A stretch of 64,000 nt of DNA, taken from Bacillota bacterium. GTDB taxonomy: Bacteria; Bacillota; Clostridia; Christensenellales; SZUA-584. Both the position numbers and the translations under genes were made by a program. This document shows, in pieces, positions 16,120 to 25,001 of this stretch; position 1 is the first letter of the stretch, and every line of letters begins with the position of its first letter. The stretch spans positions 1-64,000 of the forward strand of contig JAEYLC010000040.1 of assembly GCA_023461435.1 (NCBI GenBank), given 5' to 3'. Under the pieces are notes generated by a model. The model searched no databases and was not told where the DNA came from. It saw nothing but the letters and a program-made list of their open reading frames with translations.

Positions 16120-17100
16120 TTACCGGGCATGCTTTCCTTTCATCTGCGCGGACGCGGCGAGTACGCTGACGGCGGCGAACGCGGCGCACAGCAGCAATAT
16201 GTGAGCCAGCTGCGGCAGGTATCCGGTTAGCGCGTGCCCCTGCTCAATGCCGCGGATCAGCGTCAGAAAGCTTTTCTGCGGCAGCACGCTGATGGCCGTG
16301 TCGAATGCGGGGCGCGTGCTTGAAAAGTTCACGAAGCTGCCTGCGAGCAGTGTCGTCAGCATCATCGTGACAGACCCGATGATCGAGCAGTTCTCCATGC
16401 GCTTGACGAGCGTCGCGACGAGCACCGCGAATGTGGTGGACAGCAGCGAGAGCAGCGCGATGAAGCCCGCGAACACCGGCAAAGAGAACCCCAGCTCCGC
16501 TCCGAACAGCGTCGCGACGGCGACAACCGCGAAAGTGGGTGTGAACACGAGCGCGAAGTTGGACGCGCCGTGCGCGGCGATGTACGTTCCGGCGGAGACG
16601 GGCGAGGTGCCGATGCGCCTGAACACACCGCTTTCCTTGTCGTCCGAGTAGGGCAGTATGAACATCACGCCTTGGAGCAACACGAAGAACGAGAGGTATC
16701 CGAGTATGTTCGCGCCCACGCCGCGCTCGTCCGCGCCCGGCAGCGCCTCGCCCGGATGCGCAATCGTGAAGTCGATCGCGTTCTTCAATGCGGCGTCCTT
16801 GATCGTCCTGATCTCATAGCTGCCGCCGCCGTTGTCAATCACCACCGCGTCGTATTTGCTCAGCATCAGGTCCGACATCGCTGGCTGTGAATCCAGCACC
16901 GTCACCTCAAAAGCGGCGCTGCTTTTCAGCAGGCTGTCGCCCCTGCCGACCAGCGCGATGTGGCCCTTCATCTGCATCTTGGGCGTAAAAACCACCGCGA
17001 ACACGACCGTGAGCACCGTGAGCACCAGCATCACGATCACGTTGGCCAGTCTCTGACCGTATCTTGCAAAATTGTTTCTGACGATTGTAAAGAAGCTCAT
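16120..17100 (-). CDS. ABC-2 type transporter permease
   Basis: 326 residues. One N-terminal membrane helix (about 18-38) is followed by a large extracellular loop (40-135) and five further helices, as in ABC2_membrane_3 permeases of drug or lipid exporters. Its start overlaps the last base of the 248-residue permease gene upstream, so the two permeases likely form a heterodimer with the ATPase encoded before them. The substrate is unknown. Confidence 0.88.
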   Translation of the reverse strand: MSFFTIVRNNFARYGQRLANVIVMLVLTVLTVVFAVVFTPKMQMKGHIALVGRGDSLLKSSAAFEVTVLDSQPAMSDLMLSKYDAVVIDNGGGSYEIRTIKDAALKNAIDFTIAHPGEALPGADERGVGANILGYLSFFVLLQGVMFILPYSDDKESGVFRRIGTSPVSAGTYIAAHGASNFALVFTPTFAVVAVATLFGAELGFSLPVFAGFIALLSLLSTTFAVLVATLVKRMENCSIIGSVTMMLTTLLAGSFVNFSSTRPAFDTAISVLPQKSFLTLIRGIEQGHALTGYLPQLAHILLLCAAFAAVSVLAASAQMKGKHAR

Positions 17101-17846
17101 TACACGTAATCCTCCGTTTTAAAGAAGCGTTTGCAGCCGATGATGCAGGCCGCGCTCAAGGCGGCGAGAATGCCGCACACGGGCAACATCGGGCTTAGAT
17201 TGCCGTCCCAGATGATGCGCACCGACGCGTCGAGCATCCATTTCACCGGAGACACCGTGGCAATCGCCGCGCCCACGCCACCGAGCGCATCGAGCTGAAA
17301 GAACAGCCCGCCGAATATCGCGAGCACGGTGGTCACAAGGCTCAAGATCTTGTTGGCCGCTTCCTCGCTTTTAAACAGGCAGCAGAACATCACGCCGAGG
17401 CTCGAGGCAAAGAAGTCGAACACGAGTATCAGCAGCAGCAGAAAGACCGCGTTCGCGCCGCCGTAGTTCACGCCGAGCAGCAGCGCCGAGAGCGCCATCT
17501 GTATCACGAAGCACGCGGAGGTGAACAGGAACGTCGATACGATCTTCGAAAGATACACCGCCGACGGGCTGACCGGCGCATACAGCACGCGCAGATTGCT
17601 GTTTCTCAGGCCGCGTTCCATAAACGTGTTGGACGCGGTCAGCGTCACGTTGAGCACGCTGTAGAGCAGCATGGTCACGCCGTAGTAGTCATACGCGTTC
17701 GCGCCGCCCTCGCCGTAGCCACCGTTGCTTAAATACCCTAAAATTCCGATCAGCAGGAACGGGAAGACGGCGTTGTAAAACATCAGCATCGGGTTGGTGA
17801 GCAGGTTATGAATGTCCCTTTTTACGATCACTTTGAAGCGATACAT
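17100..17846 (-). CDS. ABC-2 type transporter permease
   Basis: 248 residues with six membrane helices and the ABC-2 pattern (NPMLMFYNAVFPFLLIGILG near the start, VSPVKWMLDASVRI near the end). It is the shorter of the two permeases of this exporter. AGGAGGG precedes the ATG, and the ATPase gene ends 11 bases upstream. The TASNTFMERGLRNSNLRVLYAPVS segment matches the conserved cytoplasmic loop of family members. Confidence 0.88.
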   Translation of the reverse strand: MYRFKVIVKRDIHNLLTNPMLMFYNAVFPFLLIGILGYLSNGGYGEGGANAYDYYGVTMLLYSVLNVTLTASNTFMERGLRNSNLRVLYAPVSPSAVYLSKIVSTFLFTSACFVIQMALSALLLGVNYGGANAVFLLLLILVFDFFASSLGVMFCCLFKSEEAANKILSLVTTVLAIFGGLFFQLDALGGVGAAIATVSPVKWMLDASVRIIWDGNLSPMLPVCGILAALSAACIIGCKRFFKTEDYV

Positions 17847-17857
17847 GGCACGCCCTC

Positions 17858-18796
17858 CTAGTCTCTCAATGTGCGGCCGGTCAGCTTCAGGAACACCATT
17901 TCGAGGCTGGCTGTGTCGCTCGTGATGTTGTTGATCTTCACGCCGCTGTCGATCAGCAGCGATATGATCTTGTCGAGGTTCTCGATGCCCTTGAGCACCG
18001 AGACCTTGAGGCAGTTCTCTTCGAGGCCCGCTTCCTTCACGCCCTCAATGCGGTAGAGCTTTTTGCTGTCGAGCGCGTCGGTGCGCTCCACGTCCATGCG
18101 GTACAGCTTTTCGTCCGCAAGCCGCTCCTTGAGTTCTTCCTTGGTGCCCTCGGCGATGATCCGGCCGTGATCCATGATGATGATGCGCGTGGAGATCTCC
18201 TCCACTTCCTCCATGTAGTGCGTCGTATAGATCACGGTAGCGCCCTGCGCGCGCAGCCCGCGTATCGACGAGAGTATGTGGTTTCTCGACTGCGGGTCGA
18301 TACCGACCGTCGGCTCATCCATGATGATGACGGACGGCTTGTGCGCGATCGCGCAGGCGATGTTGAGTCGGCGTTTCATGCCGCCCGAGAACGTTTTGAC
18401 CTTGTCGCCCCTGCGCTCGGTGAGCCCCGCGAACTCCAGCGCTTCGTCCACAGCGGTTTTGAGCGCGCCGCCCCTGAGGCCGTAGAGCGACGCGAAGAAC
18501 GCGATGTTGCGCTCCGCCGAGAGCTCCTCGTACACGGCGATATCCTGCGGCACGATGCCAAGCGTCTGTTTATATGCCTTGGTGTCGTGGCCGATCGCTG
18601 CGCCGCGCCAGAGCATGTCTCCGGCGTCGCTCTGCATGGCTGTGGTGAGCATGTTGATCGTGGTGCTTTTGCCTGCGCCGTTCGGGCCCAGTATGCAGAG
18701 CACCTCCCCTTCCCGCACATCAAACGATACGTCCCTGACCGCCTGATTTTGTTTAAAACTTTTGCTAAGGTTGTTGACCTTTATGATCTGATTCAT
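17858..18796 (-). CDS. ABC transporter ATP-binding protein
   Basis: 312 residues, an exporter ATPase of the DrrA/CcmA type: Walker A GPNGAGKST, signature FSGGMKRR, Walker B VIIMDEPTVGID, and an H-loop in IYTTHYMEE. The 80-residue C-terminal extension is typical of DrrA-type proteins. It is first in a four-gene series (ATPase, permease, permease, LAL regulator), all on the minus strand. AAGGAGGG precedes the ATG. Confidence 0.93.
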   Translation of the reverse strand: MNQIIKVNNLSKSFKQNQAVRDVSFDVREGEVLCILGPNGAGKSTTINMLTTAMQSDAGDMLWRGAAIGHDTKAYKQTLGIVPQDIAVYEELSAERNIAFFASLYGLRGGALKTAVDEALEFAGLTERRGDKVKTFSGGMKRRLNIACAIAHKPSVIIMDEPTVGIDPQSRNHILSSIRGLRAQGATVIYTTHYMEEVEEISTRIIIMDHGRIIAEGTKEELKERLADEKLYRMDVERTDALDSKKLYRIEGVKEAGLEENCLKVSVLKGIENLDKIISLLIDSGVKINNITSDTASLEMVFLKLTGRTLRD

Positions 18797-18972
18797 TTGT
18801 TAACCCTCCTTCTTATGGCCTCATTCTACCGCCGCGCCCGCCGCCGCACATCCACCGAAAGGTTGAGAGGCGGGGTTGATTTATTCGACGCGCGAGGCCC
18901 AGAATAAAGGTTTTTGGGTAAAAATGTCGAAACCATCAGACAGTATGATATTGGAATACGAGGTGGCAGCGA

Positions 18973-19536
18973 ATGAAGGTCGTCGGGTTCAACGGCAGTC
19001 CGCGCAAAGACGGAAACACATCGATCATCATGGGCATTGTGTTTGAGGAGCTGGAGGAGCAGGGCATCGAGACGGAGCTGATCCGCTTAGAATCCATTGC
19101 GCCGTGCCGGGGCTGTTTTAACTGCAAGAACAGCGCGAACTGCGTGTTTGAGACGGACATGTTCTGCGAGTATTTCGAGAAGCTCAAAAGCGCCGACGGC
19201 GTGCTGCTCGGGTCCCCCGTGTATTCGGCGGATGTGACCTCCACGATGAAGGCGTTTTTGGAGCGCGCGGGCGTGGTGGCGGCGATGAACCCGGGGCTGC
19301 TCAGGTTCAAGGCGGGCGCGAGCGTGTGCGCCATGCGGCGCGGAGGCGGGCTGACCGCGGTCGATACGATGAATCATTTTCTGCTCAATAAGGAGATTGT
19401 GGTGGTGGGGTCTACCTACTGGAACATGGTGTATGGGAAGGATGCGGGCGATGTGCTTGGGGATGAGGAGGGCATACGCAACATGCTGAATTTGGGGCAG
19501 AACATGGCATGGGTGCTGAAGAAGCTCTGCTCATAG
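18973..19536 (+). CDS. NADPH-dependent FMN reductase / iron-sulfur flavoprotein family
   Basis: 187 residues of flavodoxin-like fold: FNGSPRKDGNTS for FMN phosphate binding, PCRGCFNCK for the cysteine cluster found in iron-sulfur flavoproteins of anaerobes, and GSPVYSADVTSTMKAFLERAG for the flavin ring. The cysteine pattern here (C-x2-C-x2-C, then a further Cys) could hold an FeS cluster; the second domain of full iron-sulfur flavoproteins is short. It probably transfers electrons from NAD(P)H or ferredoxin to small acceptors. It stands alone, divergent from the ABC exporter. Confidence 0.85.
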   Translation: MKVVGFNGSPRKDGNTSIIMGIVFEELEEQGIETELIRLESIAPCRGCFNCKNSANCVFETDMFCEYFEKLKSADGVLLGSPVYSADVTSTMKAFLERAGVVAAMNPGLLRFKAGASVCAMRRGGGLTAVDTMNHFLLNKEIVVVGSTYWNMVYGKDAGDVLGDEEGIRNMLNLGQNMAWVLKKLCS

Positions 19537-19732
19537 ATATGATAGAGAACGCGGCGAACAACTATCTTACCATTGGCAAACACTATCAATGAATTTGAGA
19601 AGGTCTCCAATATATGCGACGTAACAAAGTAAGTTGAGGCTTTTCTTCAGATAATGCATAAGCACTGACAACCTAAAAAATTTGAATTAGTCCGCGTATG
19701 TACAATAAACCATAACATAATAAAATCTTTCT

Positions 19733-19760
19733 TTGACTTTTTTATATTATCATGTAAAAT
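19733..19760 (+). promoter_or_regulatory. promoter of the phosphoesterase-methyltransferase gene
   Basis: TTGACT (19733-19738), 16-bp spacer, TAAAAT (19755-19760). Seven bases downstream lies the palindrome at 19767-19782, in operator position near the expected transcription start. Confidence 0.6.
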
Positions 19761-19766
19761 AATATC

Positions 19767-19782
19767 ATATTGTGCAACAATA
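19767..19782. repeat. 16-bp palindrome, left copy
   Basis: ATATTGTGCAACAATA, identical to 22732-22747. Both copies sit at or just after a -10 element. They may be operators of one regulator or short duplicated ends of an inserted segment. Confidence 0.7.
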
Positions 19783-19905
19783 GAATTTTATATGCTGCAT
19801 TTCTTAAAAAATGAACGAGCTAATTAAATATTGCGATTAGCAGAGGAAATTAAGTTAAAGAGGTTTAGATCAGGTATTGAATACTTGTTTAGGAGTAAGA
19901 AAGAC

Positions 19906-22569
19906 ATGAAACCGGACATTATTATTCATCATCTCTCTGACTTTCATATTGGTAATGCGCAGTACTCTCCAGAAAATAAACTCAGTTTTTTTAATATGAA
20001 AGAAATTAAATCTTATAACATTAATTATTACATAGAATACCTTTCTTCATGTTCAGACGAAGCAATACCTGATATTTTAATAGTGACAGGTGATCTAACC
20101 ACTTATGCAACTGAAGATGAAATGGACATTGCTGGAGAGAAACTAGTCATAATCAAAGAACTTATGAAAAAAAAGAAAACAAGTAAACGGAAAAAAAAGG
20201 ATCCGTATATTTTTATTGTACCCGGAAATCACGATTTAGATTGGAGTCAATCCGAATATTCGCAGAAAATCAACAGATATGCAAAAATGTCAACAGTCCT
20301 TTTCAACAAAGATAATGATATTATATCATGCTGCTACAAAAATAATAATGCTCCTATTTATTTTGCATTTGATGAGCCATGGAATATGCTCATATACTTA
20401 TTTAATAGCACTAAACTTGGCGGTTCAATTAATCCTGATATTAAAGACATCTATAATGAAACTATTTCGCTTACAAAAAATAATATGTCTGAGGATGAAG
20501 CGAAACAATTTCAAGATCTTAATACCAAGTTATTTAAATATATGCGTGAGGATCCAGGATTTATTGAAAAAAGTGATCTGGACAGAATGGAAACTAAAAT
20601 CAAAAAAGTAAATTCTGAAATTAAAATTGCAGTCATGCATCATAACCCCGCACCCGTTATAACAAATGATTTGGAGCGATATGATTCAATAATCAATTCA
20701 GGAATAGTAAATTCATATTTGATAAGAAACAATTTTGACATTGTTCTACACGGGCATAAACATTCGAAGCAAGTGAGCCGACTAATATACCCAGCTAATA
20801 ATAACAAAGGAATCGTAATTATAAGTGGAGACACTATTGGTTGCAAAGAACATTGTCCTTTCTATGAGCTTCAGATTTATATTAAAAAAAACGAGAACAA
20901 TAATCCTTCTTTTTTTTCATTGTTTGAAGTTGAAAAACATGAAATGCATTTTAATTTAAATAAAAATTCAATTGTTACAGAATTTTTTGACAACAAAATA
21001 GTTTCTGATATTAAAAACATGCAATTGGCATTAGCAGAATGTCCGGATATTAAGAATAGTGATACATTAGAGAATATTAATGAATTTTTAGTTAGCATTC
21101 ACGATTTAAAGAACCGAATTATTGATTGGAGCGAAGAATCAAGTAATTGGATTACCACTTTTCATTATAGCTTGGAACATTATAATTCAATATATGCAAT
21201 TGATGTCTATAGTCGAAACTCAATATCAAGTAATTATTTTTATATATATTTACACGATCAATATAATGCACGTTTGGAAAAGATTAAGTTTAATAAAAAG
21301 TTAGTATATTCGCCTCTTGTTTATAAAACAATTAAACGAACAGGTTGGGAGCCAAACAAATCTATATGGCGTGGCTTTGAGATAGTAGACGGAGATATTG
21401 ATGATTCATCCTTGCAAATAGTTAGAATTCTTATTCGCAAAAAGATTTCTTCAAAAGAAGAAAAATACTCTTTGCAAAATTTAGATTATATGCATAAACT
21501 TGTTGCAATTCCTTTGTTCGTTATCGATGTTGATATATTAAAAGCCGAGAATAAAACAGATTTTATTAAAGATGTTGCTTTAGGTATTAGAAATGATAAC
21601 CATTGTATAAGATGCTTTGAGTATGTTAATGAACGCTGCGAAGTGATAGAGGTAGACCCAAAAAGCGCCGGGAGTGATTTAATTGAAATGTTCGAAGAAT
21701 TACTGCAGCATCAGGAGCTAAAAACTGTTGATGATTTTATAGGTAATACCGGCATAATGATAAAAGACAGAAATAAATTAAAGATGTTTGCTGAACGCTA
21801 CGATAAAACAAGACGAGCAAGTAATAGTATTTTAGATGTTCTAACCAAAAGGATGATGCCAAATCACAAGCAAGTAGGATTGGATATCGGCTGCGGGACA
21901 GGTAACTATACCATTCCTTTTAGAGATGAATTTAAAGATGTTTATGGAATTGATATAAGTGAAGAAATGCTTGCAGTTGCAAAAAGAAAGGATATAGTAA
22001 ATCGAATTCATTGGATTAATGAAGATTTTTTAGATTGTTCTTTTGATAATATTTTTTTTGATAAAATTTGGGGCATATCGACACTTCACTATTTCAGAAA
22101 CGACAAGCTCGTAAAGTTCTTTACCAAAGTACATAGCATACTAAGGCCAGAGGGAATAGCAATATTCGATACTGAGTTTGAAGGGCAACACATGTCTTTA
22201 TGGTTACAAGAATATTTTCCATCACTAAAGGAGCGATATAAAGATGTTACGCTAAGCACAGAACAATATAATTCACTGCTAACAAAAGAATTAAACTTTG
22301 CTTCTTTTGAACCTATTTTTTTGGAGTATCCCAGTAATAGTCAAGATGGATGTTTAAGAATAGGTCAATATAATCCAGAAAGGTATTTAGATCATAAAAT
22401 TAGAGATAATATTCCTGCTTTTTGTGAGATGGACACGAATGAACTCGAAATCGGACTTGGACGGTTGAAAAATGATATTCAAAGTAAACATATAGCTAGT
22501 GTTATAAATTTATATAAAAGCAAAGCTACCAATGAAGGGGATATTGGCTTTATTCTTGTTAGAAAATAA
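19906..22569 (+). CDS. metallophosphoesterase - unknown domain - SAM methyltransferase fusion
   Basis: 887 residues, AT-rich and unlike its neighbours. Positions count from the chosen ATG. The N-terminal 330 residues form a calcineurin-like phosphoesterase with metal ligands SDFH (11-14), GD (62-63), GNHD (107-110), HH (245-246) and GHKH (283-286). Residues about 390-630 form a middle region I cannot name (it includes IYAIDVYSRN and a later run of alternating hydrophobics). The C terminus, from about 650, is a class I methyltransferase with SAM motif LDIGCGTGNYT and an acidic GIDISEEM. The ATG at 19906 was chosen over TTG 19831 because AGGAG lies ten bases upstream and the domain begins at once. 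No signal peptide or membrane segment. It stands alone under its own promoter. Candidate substrates, such as nucleotides, RNA or a phosphoester cap, are guesses; a defence role is possible but unproven. Confidence 0.8.
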   Translation: MKPDIIIHHLSDFHIGNAQYSPENKLSFFNMKEIKSYNINYYIEYLSSCSDEAIPDILIVTGDLTTYATEDEMDIAGEKLVIIKELMKKKKTSKRKKKDPYIFIVPGNHDLDWSQSEYSQKINRYAKMSTVLFNKDNDIISCCYKNNNAPIYFAFDEPWNMLIYLFNSTKLGGSINPDIKDIYNETISLTKNNMSEDEAKQFQDLNTKLFKYMREDPGFIEKSDLDRMETKIKKVNSEIKIAVMHHNPAPVITNDLERYDSIINSGIVNSYLIRNNFDIVLHGHKHSKQVSRLIYPANNNKGIVIISGDTIGCKEHCPFYELQIYIKKNENNNPSFFSLFEVEKHEMHFNLNKNSIVTEFFDNKIVSDIKNMQLALAECPDIKNSDTLENINEFLVSIHDLKNRIIDWSEESSNWITTFHYSLEHYNSIYAIDVYSRNSISSNYFYIYLHDQYNARLEKIKFNKKLVYSPLVYKTIKRTGWEPNKSIWRGFEIVDGDIDDSSLQIVRILIRKKISSKEEKYSLQNLDYMHKLVAIPLFVIDVDILKAENKTDFIKDVALGIRNDNHCIRCFEYVNERCEVIEVDPKSAGSDLIEMFEELLQHQELKTVDDFIGNTGIMIKDRNKLKMFAERYDKTRRASNSILDVLTKRMMPNHKQVGLDIGCGTGNYTIPFRDEFKDVYGIDISEEMLAVAKRKDIVNRIHWINEDFLDCSFDNIFFDKIWGISTLHYFRNDKLVKFFTKVHSILRPEGIAIFDTEFEGQHMSLWLQEYFPSLKERYKDVTLSTEQYNSLLTKELNFASFEPIFLEYPSNSQDGCLRIGQYNPERYLDHKIRDNIPAFCEMDTNELEIGLGRLKNDIQSKHIASVINLYKSKATNEGDIGFILVRK

Positions 22570-22680
22570 ACCAACACACTGGCTAATCCTAAGACGAATT
22601 GTTACTTTTAACAGTAATAATAGTCCAAGTGATCTTACAGTTAACTCTGGATTATCACCACAACCCGCCGCAATCCATAA

Positions 22681-22705
22681 GGAACGCTTCCCGCGTTCCC
22701 TTTGT
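22681..22705 (+). terminator. hairpin after the phosphoesterase fusion gene
   Basis: GGAACGC/GCGTTCC with a TTCCC loop and a short CTTTG tail. The same stem with a different loop recurs at 24126-24144 with a better T-tract. Confidence 0.6.
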
Positions 22706-22731
22706 GGAAGATATACTGTTTTATTGTTATA

Positions 22732-22747
22732 ATATTGTGCAACAATA
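22732..22747. repeat. 16-bp palindrome, right copy
   Basis: Identical to 19767-19782 and overlapping a TATAAT at 22728-22733. It lies upstream of the small membrane protein gene at 22801. Confidence 0.7.
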
Positions 22748-22800
22748 CGCAGCTCAATTTTGCATTTGAAAGTATCATTTTTCTGTGAAAGGGTATCTAT

Positions 22801-23193
22801 ATGAGAAATTATAAAATTGCATCAATAATCATGATCATCCACGGCGGCTTTATGGAACTGGGCGGATGCTTAGCCTTAATCCCCGTCTTGGCATTCGGGA
22901 GCAACGGCTTTGATGCTGGCAAATACTTTTCTTTCATCGTCCCGTATTTTCAGGAAAATCTGTATCTGATGATCATCATCGGCGGCATCTTCGGAATTGT
23001 CCGCTTGATCGGCGCCATCGGGTTATTGAAAAATAGAATGTGGGGCCTGGCGTTATCGGTAATCAACTGCATCATTACGATGACATTGATGGTTTTTATG
23101 CTGCCCGCAGGCATCTTAGACGGCATTTTTGCCGGTTCCGCTTTAATACTGATACTGATTCAATATTACGGTGCAAAAAAGGTCATCGAGTAA
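22801..23193 (+). CDS. small four-helix membrane protein
   Basis: 130 residues with four predicted membrane helices (about 8-32, 50-80, 83-103, 106-125) and short loops. I do not recognise the family with certainty; size and layout resemble DUF2127-like proteins. The start is ATG 22801, preceded by GAAAGGG. The upstream -10 overlaps the 16-bp palindrome also found before the phosphoesterase fusion gene, so both may answer to the same regulator. No operon partner: the next gene starts 226 bases on. Confidence 0.6.
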   Translation: MRNYKIASIIMIIHGGFMELGGCLALIPVLAFGSNGFDAGKYFSFIVPYFQENLYLMIIIGGIFGIVRLIGAIGLLKNRMWGLALSVINCIITMTLMVFMLPAGILDGIFAGSALILILIQYYGAKKVIE

Positions 23194-23419
23194 GCTGAGC
23201 AGACTGCCTCATTCTTGCATAGCTTTAGCAGTATCAATACAACCCCCGAAAAGACCAGCTCAAGAGTTTTTGCAATGGCACAATGAAAATGCTTATGCCG
23301 GTTAATTAAATTGGTTCGTTATAGCAATAATAGTTTGTTAGTTCAACATGGTATCCAAGAGCAACCGATTCTTATATAATTATCATACGCTTATGGAAAT
23401 GCACAGAGGAGATTTTTGC

Positions 23420-24040
23420 TTGATTGACGAGAAAATAAGGAAAGCAATTAACAATTTACAGAAGAACAATATGGCTGGCTATTACGCTGAGAATAGAGAA
23501 GAGCTGCTCTCACTTATCTCCACACTGATTCACAATGGGGAGACAATCGGATGCGGGGATTCCGTAACGTTGGAGGAAACAGGGGTGTTCGAATATCTCC
23601 GGAACGGGGATTTTACGTTTTACGATAAGCATCAGCCCAATTTGACATCCGAAGAAAAAAGAGCCATCTATCTAAAAAACTTTGGCTCCGACACATTTAT
23701 TACAGGAACAAACGCCGTAACTACGGACGGACAGTTGTTTAATATCGATGGGAACGGCAGCCGTGTCGCCCCCATGCTTTACGGACCAAAACAGGTCATC
23801 GTTGTCGTTGGCGTAAATAAACTGGTCGATACCGCGGAAGATGCCGTTTGCCGTGCCAGACAAATTGCGGCGCCTCTGGACGCAAAAAGGCTTCGCAAGA
23901 ATACGCCATGTGTAAAGCTGGGCAAATGCATTAATTGCAAGCACGAACAGCGAATTTGTAACGACTTCGTTTTGATATCCAGACAATTTATTAAAAACAG
24001 AATTAAAGTGATTTTTATAAACGGATGTTATGGTTATTAA
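23420..24040 (+). CDS. LUD-domain (LutC/YkgG-like) protein
   Basis: 206 residues, a stand-alone LUD domain: NNMAGYYAENREELL, then GDSVTLEETGV, then GTNAVTTDGQLFNIDGNGSRVAPMLYGPKQVIVVVG, and a cysteine segment CVKLGKCINCKHEQRICND near the C terminus. Related proteins take part in lactate or ribose-phosphate metabolism, but this DUF1121-type branch has no settled role. I chose TTG at 23420, eight bases after AGAGGAG; upstream ATGs add 24 unlike residues. The four cysteines may bind a metal or FeS centre. It is a single gene, ended by a hairpin. Confidence 0.85.
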   Translation: MIDEKIRKAINNLQKNNMAGYYAENREELLSLISTLIHNGETIGCGDSVTLEETGVFEYLRNGDFTFYDKHQPNLTSEEKRAIYLKNFGSDTFITGTNAVTTDGQLFNIDGNGSRVAPMLYGPKQVIVVVGVNKLVDTAEDAVCRARQIAAPLDAKRLRKNTPCVKLGKCINCKHEQRICNDFVLISRQFIKNRIKVIFINGCYGY

Positions 24041-24121
24041 TAAATGTGCTTTATGCGCATAACCGGGAGCAGTCCCAAACAGGGTTTGACCCTCAGTTAT
24101 CCATATCATCCTCTACAACCC

Positions 24122-24150
24122 AAAAGGAACGCATATCGCGTTCCCTTTTA
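24122..24150 (+). terminator. terminator after the LUD gene
   Basis: Hairpin GGAACGC/GCGTTCC around ATATC, flanked by AAAA and CTTTT, so it could serve both strands. Confidence 0.8.
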
Positions 24151-24176
24151 ATTTTGATTATTTATAATTCCCAGTC

Positions 24177-25001
24177 TTACCTGTTCTTTTCACTTCTTGC
24201 GAAAAAGAACGTCCCCACCACGAGGCACACCACCGTGATCGCGAGTATCGCCGCCAGCGTCACCGCGGGATTGAACAGCACCACGCTACCGTATTCCGGT
24301 GTCCCGGCGTAAACCACCGCTCTCACCAGATCAAGACAATATGTCATCGGCATCATGCGGCTTAGCACCAGCAGCACGCCGCTCGAGTTGGTGAGCGGAA
24401 TGATCGCCCCGGAGAGAAACATCTGCGGCATCGTGATCAGCATCACAGCCAAATTGGCGATCTTATTGCTCTTCACGAGCCCGATCACGATCATGGCCAG
24501 CGCGCCCGCCGAAAGGCACATCAGCGGCGACAGCGCGAGTATCGCGAGCATCTGCCCCACCGGCAGCGTGATGCCCATCGCGAGCCCCACGATCAGCGTG
24601 CCCAGCATGCTCACAATCGCGCCGAAGGACGACCCCGCGATTTTCCCGATCACGATCGAATACCGCGACACGGGCGAGATCATCATCTCCTGCGTGAAAT
24701 CCGAAAAGCGGTCTTCCACGAGCGAGGAGATGCCCGACGTCGTCGTCATAAACAGCATGTTGACCAGCATGCCCACGAGCATGAACGGCCCGTAGCTGAA
24801 CCCAAGCCCGCCCGCCATGTTCTGCGCGAGGCTCCCGCCCAGCATGCCCATCATCAAAAGCGGCATCGCAAGGCTCATGATGATCATGCCCGGTGACTTG
24901 AAGAACAATGTGATATCGCGCGCCGCGATGGTCACCATCGCATTGAGCTCCCTTAAAAACCTTGATCTGATTCCGACCTGTCTCATCACCGCTTCATTCA
25001 T
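24177..25001 (-). CDS. ABC-2 type transporter permease
   Basis: 274 residues with six membrane helices and the ABC-2/DrrB pattern: ITLFFKSPGMIIMSLAMPLLMMGMLGG at the start, SLVEDRFSDFTQEMMISPVSRYSIVIGKI in the cytoplasmic loop. It is the only permease of this exporter, so probably a homodimer. The start overlaps the stop of the ATPase gene (ATGA). Confidence 0.92.
   Translation of the reverse strand: MNEAVMRQVGIRSRFLRELNAMVTIAARDITLFFKSPGMIIMSLAMPLLMMGMLGGSLAQNMAGGLGFSYGPFMLVGMLVNMLFMTTTSGISSLVEDRFSDFTQEMMISPVSRYSIVIGKIAGSSFGAIVSMLGTLIVGLAMGITLPVGQMLAILALSPLMCLSAGALAMIVIGLVKSNKIANLAVMLITMPQMFLSGAIIPLTNSSGVLLVLSRMMPMTYCLDLVRAVVYAGTPEYGSVVLFNPAVTLAAILAITVVCLVVGTFFFARSEKNR

Larger units (their letters stand above)
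19537..19905 (+). other. AT-rich gene-free upstream region of the phosphoesterase fusion gene
   Basis: GC content drops sharply from about 19600. The stretch holds a promoter and one 16-bp palindrome, listed separately, and no gene I can support. The first 80 bases after the flavin reductase contain broken reading frames without a recognisable family. Confidence 0.4.

Noticed and set aside
19767..22747. Firm call of attachment sites for an integrated element
   Set aside because: No integrase or transposase lies between the palindromes and both sit at promoters, so operators explain them at least as well.
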